From Dasyornis broadbenti (Eukaryota > Chordata > Aves > Passeriformes > Dasyornithidae): a stretch of 64,000 nt of DNA. The stretch spans positions 904,853 to 968,852 of the forward strand of contig VZRN01005002.1 in the NCBI GenBank assembly GCA_013397935.1, given 5' to 3'. The notes under the pieces were generated by a model. That model was not told the origin of the DNA. It searched no databases and saw nothing but the letters and a program-made list of their open reading frames with translations. The position numbers and the translations under genes are program-made. Every line of letters begins with the position of its first letter. Positions within the stretch are counted from its first letter, which is position 1. Of the stretch, positions 51,901 to 62,254 are shown piece after piece.

Positions 51901-52873
51901 CAAGAATCTCTCTCCACCATGGGAGGTTTTAAGAACAAGCTAGATAAATGCAGGTCAAGAATGATTTTGTGTAGCTGATCCTATCTAGCGAAAAGAAGAA
52001 CCAACTAGAGAGATGATCTCAATGTCTCCATCAGTCTCATTTTCTAAGCTAATACATATATACAATTTGTTTCTCATTAAAGACATCTCCCTGTAAAGTT
52101 TCAAACAGTTTGGTTGAGCCGTTGCGTTGCAGCTGTCCTTCAGAAGCGAGAAGATCCATTCTAATAGGCCAATCCAATATTCAGAGGCATCCAAATTCCT
52201 AACAAAGTAACTTTATTAGGAGCAAGAGTCACCCAAGACAAAGCAGTAAAGCCTTTCCCCCCCCCAAAATACCTAAGACAGCAAACCTTTGACAAAGCAC
52301 AAAGTAAAAGAAAATAACAGACCAAATATGTCTTCAGCTGGCAGTTTGCCAAAGGTGGTGTAGCCTAATATGTCATGAAGATGCCACTGCATATACATTA
52401 AATTCACCAAATTAACAAGCCATCCATTACTACAGTGCTTCAGAATGCATACTGAAGCCCTCACCTTAGCTCAGTAATTCTATAGGGGAGTGGTAAACAT
52501 GCTCACAGCAGCAGCAGTCTGTCAAATTTACACCTGTAACATAAGTACGCTGATTTTTAACTGATGCTACATATATACATACATAACTGCTGACTTTTTA
52601 GAGGGCCTCTCTTTCAAAAGACTCGCTAATAATTACTTGCTTTGGCAGTAGAAAAGTTTTTTTTTTCTTTTTACCTTGGTATTCTGCAACTGTGCAAGGC
52701 TTGTGCAAGCATTTGCTAGAAGAAAATCTCCACTCAAAACTGCCATTTTATTCCCAAACTGCATATCCTTCAGTGGGCCATCACAGGACTTGAGCTCACC
52801 AATGTTTACTATGCCACGATGCACCAGGAAGGCAGTATGGATCAGTTCCGTAATCTCAGCCAAACTTCTTTGA
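12821..52873 (-). CDS. PDSS2: PDSS2, decaprenyl diphosphate synthase subunit 2 (spliced, exons 3-8, 5' part outside window)
   Basis: Gene-level entry; the coding segments are complement(52675-52873, 36288-36362, 27717-27890, 25549-25680, 21956-21991, 12821-12979). Joined, they give 257 residues plus a stop and align end to end with vertebrate PDSS2 as I know it. Established role: PDSS2 pairs with the catalytic subunit PDSS1 in the mitochondrial matrix to make the decaprenyl side chain of ubiquinone (CoQ10). The fold is that of trans-prenyltransferases, but the aspartate-rich DDxxD metal sites are absent: exon 3 has HRGIVN where PDSS1-type enzymes have HDDVID, and exon 5 has QYGKHMSMSHK near the second site. 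This fits a non-catalytic partner subunit. Exon 3 starts with the last base of a codon begun in exon 2; all later junctions are phase 0. Exons 1-2, the promoter and the start codon are not in the window. Identification is very secure. Confidence 0.97.
15985..16108 (+). mobile_element. CR1 LINE 3' end fragment
   Basis: This is the typical avian CR1 tail: gcagatactcaaaact, then ctctgctttgag, ctggaccagacatc, agaggtcccttccaac and the terminal gattctgtga. Only the non-coding 3' end is present; it is 5'-truncated and diverged. Confidence 0.85.
18110..18540. other. GC-richer block in intron 7
   Basis: Composition shifts sharply to GC-rich with many CAG/CTG words (for example ctgcaggcctgcagccag) and then back to AT-rich. 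There is no convincing coding frame. It may be an unrecognised repeat or a regulatory block. Confidence 0.3.
20393..20440. repeat. direct repeat, 18-bp unit, period 30
   Basis: The word atataatacatgcataat occurs at 20393-20410 and again at 20423-20440, with a related AT-rich spacer. Confidence 0.85.
21956..21991 (-). CDS. PDSS2: PDSS2 coding micro-exon 7 (36 nt)
   Basis: This is a 12-codon exon, AQGKGNIMDYKK, in phase 0 between exons 6 and 8, and it matches the short AQ-KG---DY-K segment of mammalian PDSS2. The acceptor is ctctttctttttaag|GCA, a good pyrimidine tract. The donor AAG|gttggt is weak at positions +3 and +4, and a second GT lies 4 nt further on (TTG|gtaaat). Use of the first donor is chosen because it keeps the conserved exon 8 frame. 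The human exon, from memory, has 11 codons, so this bird copy seems one codon longer. Confidence 0.9.
21992..25548 (-). other. PDSS2: PDSS2 intron 6 (3.6 kb)
   Basis: The donor is gtaaat next to exon 6 and the acceptor tctttttaag next to exon 7. It contains short A/T-rich simple repeats (for example about 22790-22816, and a TA run near 24089-24104). No mobile element or nested gene was recognised. Confidence 0.9.
24089..24104. repeat. (TA)n microsatellite
   Basis: A short alternating TA run lies in intron 6. Confidence 0.75.
25549..25680 (-). CDS. PDSS2: PDSS2 coding exon 6
   Basis: This 132-nt exon has 44 codons and is phase 0 at both ends. It begins LHSDLQPFVKESSSD, continues through LNSAPAILHQEFLGR and ends AWLKQIRE. 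The acceptor is tctttttcag|CTA and the donor GAG|gtaaat. The NSAP..LHQEFLGR block is a PDSS2 signature that differs from the catalytic subunit at the corresponding place. Nothing is broken in it. Confidence 0.97.
25681..27716 (-). other. PDSS2: PDSS2 intron 5 (2.0 kb)
   Basis: The donor is gtacac next to exon 5 and the acceptor tctttttcag next to exon 6. More than a third of it is the CR1 LINE copy at 26646-27363, inserted antisense to PDSS2. A 7-bp inverted repeat (ggaggtc/gacctcc, 26449-26465) sits left of it. Confidence 0.9.
26646..27363 (+). mobile_element. CR1 LINE, 3' end with degraded reverse-transcriptase C-terminus
   Basis: This is the longest CR1 copy here, about 720 bp and 5'-truncated. 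The + strand still shows the CR1 ORF2 end: RLGNERLESSIVERDLGVLV, then WGPQYKKDIKLLESVQGKA, then LGLFSLEKRRLRGDL, then RLDIRKRFFTQRV. A TGA separates the EEQLR and LGLFSLEK blocks and the frame shifts later, so it is dead. The tail reads ttggactcgatgatccctgt, gggtcccttccaactcaa, attctatgac. This family tail marks the genome as avian. It lies antisense within PDSS2 intron 5. Confidence 0.95.
27717..27890 (-). CDS. PDSS2: PDSS2 coding exon 5
   Basis: This 174-nt exon has 58 codons and is phase 0 at both ends. It begins ENCLTDDIGISRWKEQ and ends with MAFQYGKHMSMSHK. The acceptor is tcattttcag|GAG and the donor AAG|gtacac. It contains the strongly conserved block LAKSCQAAMELAKH and the YGKH segment that corresponds to the YGKxxGxAFQLxDD region of catalytic synthases; the two aspartates of the second metal site are not present, as usual for PDSS2. 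Introns 5 and 4 flank it at 2.0 and 8.4 kb. Confidence 0.97.
27891..36287 (-). other. PDSS2: PDSS2 intron 4 (8.4 kb)
   Basis: The donor is gtaaga next to exon 4 and the acceptor tcattttcag next to exon 5. It is mostly AT-rich unique-looking DNA with a GC-richer patch at about 34800-35230. No mobile element or nested gene was recognised. Confidence 0.9.
36288..36362 (-). CDS. PDSS2: PDSS2 coding exon 4
   Basis: This 75-nt exon has 25 codons and is phase 0 at both ends. It reads VVELISSAIGDLVQG and then IYYENSKSSE. The acceptor is a long pyrimidine tract ending in tttacag; the donor GAG|gtaaga is close to consensus. The EL..A..DLVQG pattern is the helix that follows the first motif region in polyprenyl synthases, where the catalytic subunit has LVxGE. 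The exon is too short to have been found as an open frame; it was found by searching the 16- and 8-kb introns for the expected protein segment. The human equivalent, as I recall it, is one residue shorter at the exon end. Confidence 0.95.
37730..37793. repeat. T and C homopolymer tract
   Basis: About 18 T are followed by a C-rich stretch (ccccctcacctccccccc) and nine T. It is low complexity and prone to slippage. Confidence 0.85.
41071..41098. repeat. poly-A tract with single G
   Basis: A run of A is broken by one G, flanked by unique sequence. It could be a retroposon tail, but no body was recognised upstream. Confidence 0.8.
42565..42885 (+). mobile_element. CR1 LINE 3' end fragment
   Basis: CR1 3' landmarks run in order: taaatacctgatgggaagga, ggagccaaattctcctcagc, atgcaatctggatac, gttgcctaaaggggttg, ctggacacggtcctgggcaa, agctgaccctgcttgagcag, ttggactagatgatcc, accattctgtgac. 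It is 5'-truncated with no intact coding frame. Confidence 0.93.
43571..43765 (-). mobile_element. CR1 LINE 3' end fragment, opposite orientation
   Basis: On the + strand the sequence begins tagaatcacagaatcattag, then gttagaagagacctttaag, atcatcaagcccaaac, ccaccaaaccacatcccta, gacctccacggatggtgact and ttccctgtgcagcctcttcc. This is the reverse complement of a CR1 3' end. The CR1 lies on the minus strand, the same strand as PDSS2. Confidence 0.9.
44485..44497 (-). promoter_or_regulatory. DR1-type nuclear receptor half-site pair
   Basis: On the minus strand AAGTCA-A-AGGTCA, one base away from a perfect direct repeat with 1-nt spacing, the class bound by HNF4, COUP-TF or PPAR/RXR. It sits in a block (about 44365-44520) less AT-rich than its surroundings. 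Single-site matches occur by chance. Confidence 0.25.
51895..52045 (+). mobile_element. old CR1-like LINE 3' end remnant
   Basis: gaggttttaagaacaagcta, gataaatg, tcaagaatgattt, gctgatcctatct and actagagagatgatctcaat follow the order of an ancient CR1 tail (ggttttcaagaacaggctgg ... ctggactagatgacct). It is strongly diverged. Confidence 0.5.
52675..52873 (-). CDS. PDSS2: PDSS2 coding exon 3
   Basis: This 199-nt exon encodes 66 complete residues, from QRSLAEITEL to LAQLQNTK. The acceptor is a pyrimidine tract ending in ttcag, with the AG at 52875-52874; the donor is AAG|gtaaaa (GT at 52674-52673). The first T is the third base of a codon started in exon 2, most likely a cysteine TG|T as in mammalian PDSS2. 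It covers helices of the prenyltransferase core. ELIHTAFLVHRGIVN occupies the position of the first aspartate-rich motif of active synthases but lacks its aspartates, while the following GNKMAVLSGDFLLANA block keeps the conserved GDFLLA core. The deviation is typical of PDSS2 and is not a defect of this copy. Confidence 0.97.
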
Positions 52874-54535
52874 CTGAAAGACAGAAAAAGTACAGTTATG
52901 TTTGAGGCTATGAATAGAACAGAGAAATAAAACAAACAAAAAAAATAAATTGTTAGTGAAATTAAACAAACAACCACATGTGCTAAACAGATATTTTATT
53001 AATTATTGTGTAGCTCTTCTACGTACTTCTAGAAGCCACAACCAGGAGGTGTTAAACGCAGAGAACTGTCACTAAGTATTTACAGGCAAGCCACAGGTAC
53101 CACAGGTTCTACTTGGAGGAATGCTGACCTTTGAATTCTTACACAAAATAAAGTAAAATAATCAATATAGTCCTCATGGTGCTTTCTTTTTTTGTTTTGC
53201 CTACCAGAAGTTTGAGGGACACTGACATGAAGAAAATGCCAAGCAGAAAGCACTGATGGAAAGAAACAAAGGACATATCAGCAGGGGAGCCCTGGGCAAG
53301 CCAATCCAAACACCATAAGAATGCTGTAGTCAATGACTGCTCAAATTAGAGTTAAATAACAGGATACCTTGCAGTTCAATACTACCAAAGGGAAAGGGTT
53401 TGGCAGGAGAGGAAAAACAGTTGAACATTTTAGAACTGTGTACTAATGGTATTTCAATGGTTGTTTTAGTCAGAAGCAGCAAAGGTGACTGTCTAGCAGA
53501 GGGGTCAATTTTATTGGATAGGTTTACAAATCACTTCTTATTCCAACACATAGTGTGCTACATTCTGGGTTTAGGGGTTACAAATCCCTGTGAGAGGCTT
53601 GCCACAGAGGCTGTTCCATAGAGACTTGCCCTCTATATTAATTTTTTTGAAAAGGCATGAAAAGAGTCATTAGCACAGCCCTCTCCTCCCCTCCTCCCCC
53701 AATTCAACTCTGTAGCCCTTGACAGTGACTGTCACCCCAAGGAGCCCAGAGATGTCACCTTAGCTCAGAACAACAACAGGGTGTTGAACAGACATAATAA
53801 CTGAGCAGGGAGAAGGGGAGGGGGAAACAGAGCAATGCACTGGAGCATTCTTTTAATGGTAGATACACACAGGACTCCTTAGTATGAAATCTTCAGCACA
53901 TTCACATCTTTCCTGACTCAAGCAGTTCCCTTTATGCCATGGAGACTTCACATATGAGCAAAACTACAACCCGTGTCCTCAACTACACAGATGACTAAAG
54001 GCCTTAAAGTTCCAATTAATTACAACACAGTACAAAGGTGTGTTACGTTCTCTGTGTTTATTCAGAAGTGGCCAAGCACTGATTCATTGAGTAACCAAAC
54101 TGCTCCATACCTTCACATACAAATGTACCTGCTGTTATATGCTCCGGTTAGATTCTACCTAACAGAGTGCTGAGCAAATTCTGTTTCCTCTGGACAGTGC
54201 AGATGTGTTCCAACTGCCCCAAGGCATATTAATCGAGAGTAACCTCCTGCCCCAAATATATGTGACCTGTGAGGAGCCCCAGCAGCAACTGTTTCAAGGC
54301 AGTGGTCCGTGCCAATTAGCAGGAGAGAAGAGCTGGGAGACTTACACGGCCAGCCAGGAACACAAAAGGCAGATGAGCTGGAGGGAGAGAATAGATGTTC
54401 CTGATGTATTTTGTCATGCACAAAAGAATTAAGCTGTTTTAAAAGATGCCTTTATAATTCACACATTGCTGGTTCCATGCAGAGAAAACAAATTCAAAAC
54501 CCAAACAGCTAGTCATTCTCCATGTAGGCAATAAA

Positions 54536-55140
54536 TATGAAGGTTGAGGCTGCTTTTCAAAGAGGTGAGGGAGAAACTCACAACCCAGTTGCAGTATTGT
54601 AATCATGCTTGGCTCAGCTCTAACAAAGGGTTAATAAATTTTGAAGCTTGGCGAAAAAGACTAACAAGACATCCCGATGCTCCTGCTGTCATTGTCAGGG
54701 CAGCCCTTGGAGGAAATGTCCATATCAATTCGGTTTATCAGATGGACAGCTGATCAACATTAAACAGACTTGCTCTGGGCAGATTGAGCCGAGCTACCTG
54801 TTATGAATAGCAATGAGAGCCCTCTGCTCCCTGCTGCCGAGCTCTGCCATTTCCGACTGTCACAGATCCCAGGACATATGGGGATCCCTAGTGACGAGCA
54901 CATAAAGCTGCAGCTAACTCAAGCTATGGCTCATTTCCCCCAGCTGAAAGCAGGCATTAATATCCAGAGGAGACCAGGCCCGCCTCTGTGACCCCCAACT
55001 ATTGAAGCAAAACAACGACTGTCCTATTTCTTCATTTAATAAGCTTTTAATGAAGGAAATCAAAATCCCCTCTTTGACTTCAGCATCGCTCTTCATGAAA
55101 AGGTTACACAAATACATCAGTGTCATGCTTTCCAAATGCT
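54536..55140. other. candidate conserved non-coding element
   Basis: About 600 bp have balanced composition, high word complexity, no homopolymers, no recognisable repeat and no long open frame, in contrast to the AT-rich intron around it. It includes E-box/homeodomain-like words (CAGCTG, ATTAAT, CTAATTAA-like variants). Conservation cannot be measured here; this is a judgement from texture. Confidence 0.3.
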
Positions 55141-58100
55141 CAGGATCTGGATGTTTTCATTTCTTTTCCTATAATCCGTTTGTTCTTCAAATGGTATTCA
55201 TATTATTTGTGCTAACAAGAACCATATTAGGCAGATAATCTATGTCTAATTCCAATCTTACACACTGCTCTTCCACTCTCTCTCCCTAGCAGACTAAAAA
55301 TACAAGAATCAATGTTATTGCAGAAATCTCAGGCAATGCATTTTTAAATGCTTTTTATGATAATCTCTATAATACCCAGGCGCAATAAAAAGTCCACAGT
55401 GTTGCTACAGATACAGGAGGATCCTTGACACAACTTTGTTAAAGACCAGTATCCAACAAATAAACACTGCGGTTACGAAGTTGCTGCTAAATGGCTGAAG
55501 AAATACTATACATAGGTTTCTCAATCTGGAGTACAATTCAGTGATTAAATAACTTCATATTTGAAAGCAGCTGATCCCAACATACAAAAAATTAATGTTT
55601 ATTGTTATGTTAATGTTTAATATTTATGCAATACTGGACTTAGAAACGGGGCAATGGGATGACGAAGTCTGACTGCTTCCATCCTGTTTTCACTCCAGAG
55701 CCCATAGTCACAAAACAAATAAGTGGTTGCTGCTAGAATTACCAGCACCTACCTCAGTACAAGGTACTACTGAGAAAACAGTCAACATTTCTAAACACAC
55801 GAAGTTCCTAAATCGAAGTGGGCTGAGAACCAGGAAAGCTTTTTCACCAAATGCTAACACACTTCCATGCCTTTCACCTCTGAAGCAAGAGCTCCCTGCA
55901 AACCACCACCAAATGCTCCAGAGACTCCACTTACAGGCATCAGGCATCATTACAGGCTTCAAGAGATTATACTATTTTGATCTCCACACATGCTATAACC
56001 ACTTTTCTTTCTCCCTTTCTAAAAATCAACCCACATGCAGAAATACACGAAGAAATGGTCGTTGCAAAAATGATACAGAGGCTTGGACAATACCGGGGGG
56101 CACCTTACTAAGAAGTTTTGATGGGTCACAATCTAACTGGTCACTGTGGTTTAATGCTTGCTTCTGACACCTTGTTCCTGCACTTTCAGTACCAGTGTTC
56201 CTAACCTAAACCCCTGTTAAATGCTTGCTATAAAGTATCCCTAAGATTATGAGCTGCTCAAGCTCTAAATGTTATCCTGGAAACACAGAAAAGCTAGCTC
56301 CATGAGTAATTAAAAACCTCTTCAGCAAGGTCCCTTGGAGCTACACTGACAACAGGACTGTGAAACACCAGCTTGCAGGAAAATACTAGGGAAACAAAAA
56401 TTAAGTTATACAGACAATCAGATCCTACAACAAGTAAAACAACTGCAATTTCTATTCTCTCTCTTTGCTCCCATCCTGCAATGAAAGCACACAGATCACT
56501 GACATTTAAGTATGTTTTCATGAACTTTAATAAACTTCTGAGCAGCAAGAAGTCAGAACGATTGCTTCAAGTGTTCTTATAAGCGATTTCAGTTCCTAAT
56601 TTCAAGTCCTACTCTAAAAAGAAAAAATAGGGTTTTGTAAAACATATGATAAAAGAGACATATTAAATAGTACAGTTGTATTGCAGTGAACTAAAGAGTA
56701 CTTCAGCTTAAATACTCCTCTGCAATATTTATGATGGAAATTCAAGTTCTCAGTAACAGCAAGAGAACTTGACTTAGTTTACCTTTAATTATCAGCTAAC
56801 CATCAAACTACACTGGGCTTCTCAAGGGATGACAGGTTATGCAAAGAAACATTTAATAATTAAAAATATTATTCTTAGGCATGATACTTCACAGAAGTGG
56901 GCCACTAAAAACCATATTTGAAAATTTTTGAAACAACTACAATGAACAAAGATAACGAAACTGATAGATCAAAAATTCTTTAAGAACTCTTATCATTGAA
57001 CCTCTGAATTAAAGTGACTAACAGTACACACCCAAGATTTGAACATTTTCTTTGTGATTGTCAATTCAATAGTTTCCCTTCAATACAAAAAGGATTAATT
57101 TGGATGAAAAGCCTTACATTCAGGATTAAAAAAAAAGAATTAAAATACTAGCATCCATTCTGTTTCAGTGACAACTATAATAATCTATATATACACACAA
57201 CTGTGAATCTGAAAAAAAAAAAAGAATAGTGCCTTAATGGAAAATTACTTATGAAAAAGCATTAACTAAAGAAGTAATTATCTCAATACTGACAATGTAT
57301 TTGGGCAGTACTTGGTACCCGATTTTACATTTTTTGTGAACAGTGAACAGAAAGATAAGTTTCACAAAGACAAGAAGGTGCTTAAACTACATTCAAGTTG
57401 ATCCTGTATGCTCTGGGTGCTAGATGGTGGTGCACCAAGATAGACCACTTAGCTACACAGAAAGAAAGGGCAGTGATTTTTACGGTTCTTTTTTCCATTC
57501 AGCTGTCAAAGTCAATGCCATGGTTAATAAACCATGATCAGATGAACAATGCATAGTAAGTACCAAATAGCATCATAATGCTGAAAAGTCTCATTCCCAT
57601 CTTCTGTGTATAGCCTCTTCTATAAGATATTAAAGGGCAGGGGGGCAGGTGTTTAAGCCAGCCAACATGTATGGCAGATGTTTTGATTTCACTAACAGAA
57701 AAAATCTTCACAGTAAAGCAGCAGGTTTAAGCGGAGCACCAAATATTCACTGCATTACTGTGACTCATATATCTGTTATCCAGCAGAAAACATCTACCCA
57801 CTGCTATCCTTTAACAAGGTCAGAAGGTCAGAGACTAAGACTTCTGTGATTCCTTCTATCTTGGTCACTAAGCTACTGTAGGAGCATCTTCCACCTGAAG
57901 GATAAATGAAGTTGAAAGATACCAGTTCTATGAAGTTTGTTGAATATGCTGTTTAATTGCATTCCTAACAACCAGTTTATTTTTAAATTGGCTACATATC
58001 CTATCTCTTTCATCTCCTTCCCCTCCTAGCATCACAAAATTTATGAAGTAAAATTTTTACCAATACTCCTTCATGTATTTTTCTTCCTTCATTTTTGGAA

Positions 58101-58428
58101 AGATCTTACATTTTCATTCTCTATCACCACCACCACTGATTATTGCTTAGGTTCTATTCCCTACAATTTGTCTTAGTAAGATCTTCCTTCAGCCCATAAT
58201 AGGATTTGAAAATGTTTTCTGATTTTTAGTGGGCAGACTCACTTCAACTTGGCAAGCCAGTTACCCTGAGCATTGCGGGTGCTTGGCACTGTAGAGCGAG
58301 GAGCCTGACTTAAGTTAGGGTCCTATTCCTTTCCTGAGTGCAGGAATTATGAAGAAGGGTTTTTGCAAGTCTTAACTTCACTGTTAGGTCTACCAGAGAA
58401 CAACCAGTTCCCACTTTGTACTCCAGAC

Positions 58429-58478
58429 AGTGCCACCAAAGTGCCAACATGGCCACCACTGTGCCACCACAGTGTAGC
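58429..58478. repeat. degenerate GTGCCACCA repeat cluster
   Basis: About five imperfect copies of (A)GTGCCACC(A) follow one another: agtgccaccaa, agtgccaacat, ggccaccact, gtgccaccac, agtgtagcca. Confidence 0.7.
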
Positions 58479-60339
58479 CAGGAGCCCTTGAACCTGGGAA
58501 CCAGCTACCTGTACCAGATTGAAGAATTCACATTTGCATCATCATCCCCAGCAAAATGAAGCCCTAACTGGTGACCTTGTGTCTGAAGGCTGTGTCTGGC
58601 TTACTCCTAAAATCAGCATCAGCAGCCAAAGAAGAGTGATCACAACCTACAGCATCATTTTTCTTGGGCTGGATGGCCTCATCATGGCAATTTCCCTTTC
58701 AAATTATACAGTCTAAGAGAAAAATAATGCCAGCCTGGAAACAAAAGAAACAACTATAGAAAACAGGTGAGAGAATCTAGACAACGACCTGGTAAGAATC
58801 ACTACCTCAAGTTCAGTTTAAAAAGAAAAACTGTTAATAAGAAAAGCCAAAGAAAAATACCACCAGAATCACTAATTCAAACTGATGTTTTCCAGCTCCC
58901 AGAGGCAGGTATGCAGGCTGGGACCAATAAAGAAGGGAATATCAAGAGGAAACTTGCTCAGTAAGAAGAACCTAGCTAGTGTAAGATCCAGAAACCAGTG
59001 ACAATGCAGCTGTGTGAACAATGAGGAGCAGGCAGGCTGGGCTGACAAGGTAAGAATCCAGATACACGCGCTGTAAAGACAAATTCTGTCATGTTGGGAC
59101 TTTAACAGCAAGAAGAATGCAAAGGACATTCTGCAAGGGACACAGATTAAAAGAATATCTGCAGTGCTCTAACGTGAAATGTGGTGGCGGGCCTAGGTAT
59201 GTTTTTTAATCCCCACAAACCAGGATATGAGAAACTTAAATGGCTTAATATCTTATTTCACTTATTACAGATTTTGTAAGCACTAGAAGCTGTTAAAAAG
59301 GGAGATATCAATCACTTTTCCTGTTCTCAGAGATCCTTCCTACACTGCTGGAGAAGAAACAGACTCGAGACATGAGCCAGCACTTACGTAAGTATTGTTA
59401 AAAAAAAAAAAAGCTGTACAGCTTACGTTTTACGGCTTTTTTATTTTTTAAAGGAAGGATGGCTAGCTTAACCTAACTGATCAAACCAAAGGAATAAACG
59501 AGAGTATTCACCTGAAGACAGAAAGAAAAACTTAATAAGTTGTCTGGAAAAAAATTATTGGATTACGTGAACACTCATGCCAAAAATTAATAATAAAATT
59601 TAGAGCTACTAATTTATAAGCATATTGTCAAATTTATAAAATCACATATCATAATCACATTTTAAAATTACTTGTTATCCCTATGGGAAGATTTACATTT
59701 CCAAAACGAAGTAAAGCTGTCAAATGCAATATTGTGTTTTTATAAGGCAATTATCAAGATTTAAACTTCTAATAAAAGACAAATTGAAATTCCAGTTGGT
59801 ATCTGCTATAGACAATATGAACAGCTATGTAGACCATATTAAGTACTACATCAAGTAGTAGCACGAGCTAAGATATTTACTTCTTTAGAGATCTACTTCT
59901 CTCATTTCGTAAATAATGATGCAGGTATTCAGGGTTCAGTATGCTTGTGCAATAGTGTATATTGGCAATATGTATGTACATTGACAATGTATTGATACTC
60001 GGTTGAACTTCTAAAAGGAATTTTGCTAGCTCAGGAAATGTTGCATTTAACTTGAATTCTCTGTATTAAAGATTCAATTTGCTACAAAGACCTCATATCA
60101 GGAAAATTTAGGTGCAAATGAACATGAGCTCAATACATCTGTTATATAAAAACAACATAATCCAAACCAGTATACAAACATTCTTCATAAATATGGCAGA
60201 TAATACTCACAAGCATATAATGTTATACATGAGCAATATTTTCAATGACAAAACAAGCTGAATCAGTTAGATAAATTTAAAAAAGAAAAATGTGAATACT
60301 TTTTGGAAACTCCTCATGAATGTTTTGCTGTATGACCAA

Positions 60340-61560
60340 AAAGCCACAAATGCCCAATTAAAAAGACTAAACTGATTAAAAACAAAACAAAAAGCCAAAA
60401 AGCTGTGGTTTAGACAAAGTCAAATCTGCTATAATTCCTTCCCTATCTAGCTTAGACAAACTGGAAAACTGATAGCAACAAATTAAAACCAGAGAAAGTA
60501 GGCAAGGAAGAAAACTATGAAGGACTGAACGGGAAAATGCAGAGATGGACAGCAAGATGAGCAAAGGCAATGTACAAAAGGATATACTAAAAAATCCTCA
60601 CAGCCAAGAAGAACGTTAAGAACTGCATTGGTTCATTAGGTAATGTTGGGCAGAAACATAATCACATGAAGGCAAGGCGTTTTAGAAAGACTGTTATCTT
60701 TTAAAGTAACATATTTACACAAGCGGGCGTTTGTATCTCTTAGCCCAGAAGCAAATAATGCCCCTGAACAGCAGCAGTGGGTAAGATTTTACAGTTAGTA
60801 GGTCTGGAGAACTCGTACTCAGGAGAGAAGGCAATGGAAAAGGAATGACACAGCTAATAAACAGCAAAGAGAGTGAATCATCCTCAATACTTAGTCAGCT
60901 GAGCTGGTTCAATATACTTTACTCAAGTAAAAATATGCAATGCAAACAAAAGATCAAACAAAATATCTGAATGCAGACCACATACATACAGGACTAGAGA
61001 CCCTTTCAAGAAGAAAGCACCCAAAGTTTGGAAAAGGGTGGAAGGAGGGTAAAGGAACAGGTCATCCCAGACAATAAGCTAAGATACAGAATGCAACTGT
61101 GGTCAAATAAGACCCGTAGGATCCACTGATGATTAAAAGAATAATAGCAAAAGTAGTATTTCTCTCAACCATGAGTTTCTGATACCAGTAAAAATTATTA
61201 CTTGGAAACTTCAGTCAAGAAGAGTTTGGGAAAGGACAAAAATACTGAGAAGAGTTATACTAACAACCAAAGCAAAGAAAACGAAGCGAGGAACCAAAGC
61301 TATTCAATGCAGAGAGAAGGCTGATACTGAATCAGTAGATTTGGTCACAGACATTTTTAAAAAGTGTGAGTATCTACACTGCAAAAAACAAATTCAAGAG
61401 ACTATGCTGATTATCAAGCAAACATAAAATAAGATCCAGTAGTCTGAACCTAAGGAAATCCAAAACGAATAAAGGGAATGCACTGTCTTAAACCTCTTAC
61501 AAAGAGCAACAATGGACTCTCCATCCACAGTGCAATTGAAAATAACACCTGATGAACTCC
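60340..61560. other. A/purine-rich section of intron 2
   Basis: For over 1.2 kb the + strand is strongly enriched in A and in aag/gaa words while T is depleted, so the PDSS2 sense strand is pyrimidine-rich. No open frame of note. It may be an old unrecognised retroposon body. Confidence 0.3.
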
Positions 61561-62254
61561 CATTGCACAAATACTAAAGTTGATTAAAGTTGGGGAAATC
61601 CTATGTCTTGTAACGCAAGTCAATCTGACTACCAGAATGATCTCTCTTAGTTATTCATTTATTAATGAACAGTAAAGCCAAGGAAAGGAAACTTTACAGA
61701 AAATAAACAAAAGACAACTTAGACTTGGCAGCATATGTTGGTCCCTGTATCTGAAAACTTGCCATTGGCCAGAAGCCCATTTTCTTTTAAGAAGGTGTAA
61801 ATACTTCCAGCACAGAGATTTACAAAAGCATTTTTTCCAGCCACCTTCTTCAGGAGAAACATCAAAACCAGAGCCATTCAGCCCATTACAGTTACCTCCC
61901 ATTCCCAGTGCAGGAGCACACAAAGCCACCATCAGGCTGGGAATCTGTTCTATTACGGCAGGTATATTAATTCTGTCTTACAGTGCATAGAAAATAAATA
62001 TTTCAAAATGTATTTGAAGCAAGTTCTGCAAGAGAAAACAACCTACATTCAAGATTCATGTCTGTCTTCACATATTTAGGTAACCACACTGATAATGCAG
62101 TACTAACCTGGGAATACATACACGTATTCCCACAAAGAACAGGAGATAAAGAAAAACAGAGACCTTCTACAAAATTATTTTATGGATATAAGGGTGTGTA
62201 TTTTACCTAAGTATACATATTTTCTTTAATTACAGTTTTCCATACAACCATTAG

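Larger units (their letters stand above)
36363..52674 (-). other. PDSS2: PDSS2 intron 3 (16.3 kb)
   Basis: The donor is gtaaaa next to exon 3 and the acceptor ttttacag next to exon 4. It holds three CR1 remnants (42565-42885 plus strand, 43571-43765 minus strand, about 51895-52045), homopolymer tracts (37730-37793, 41071-41098), a G/T-rich stretch (about 48500-48590) and an (ATC)n run near 45985-45998. No nested gene was recognised. Confidence 0.9.

Noticed and set aside
55740..55770. TGTACTGAGGTAG word shared with the end of the LTR insert at 9.7 kb
   Set aside because: Similarity stops after about a dozen bases; no second copy of the element could be followed.
61651..61932. 93-codon minus-strand frame tested as a possible PDSS2 exon 2
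   Set aside because: It does not resemble the expected PDSS2 segment and has no matching acceptor/donor pair giving the right phase.
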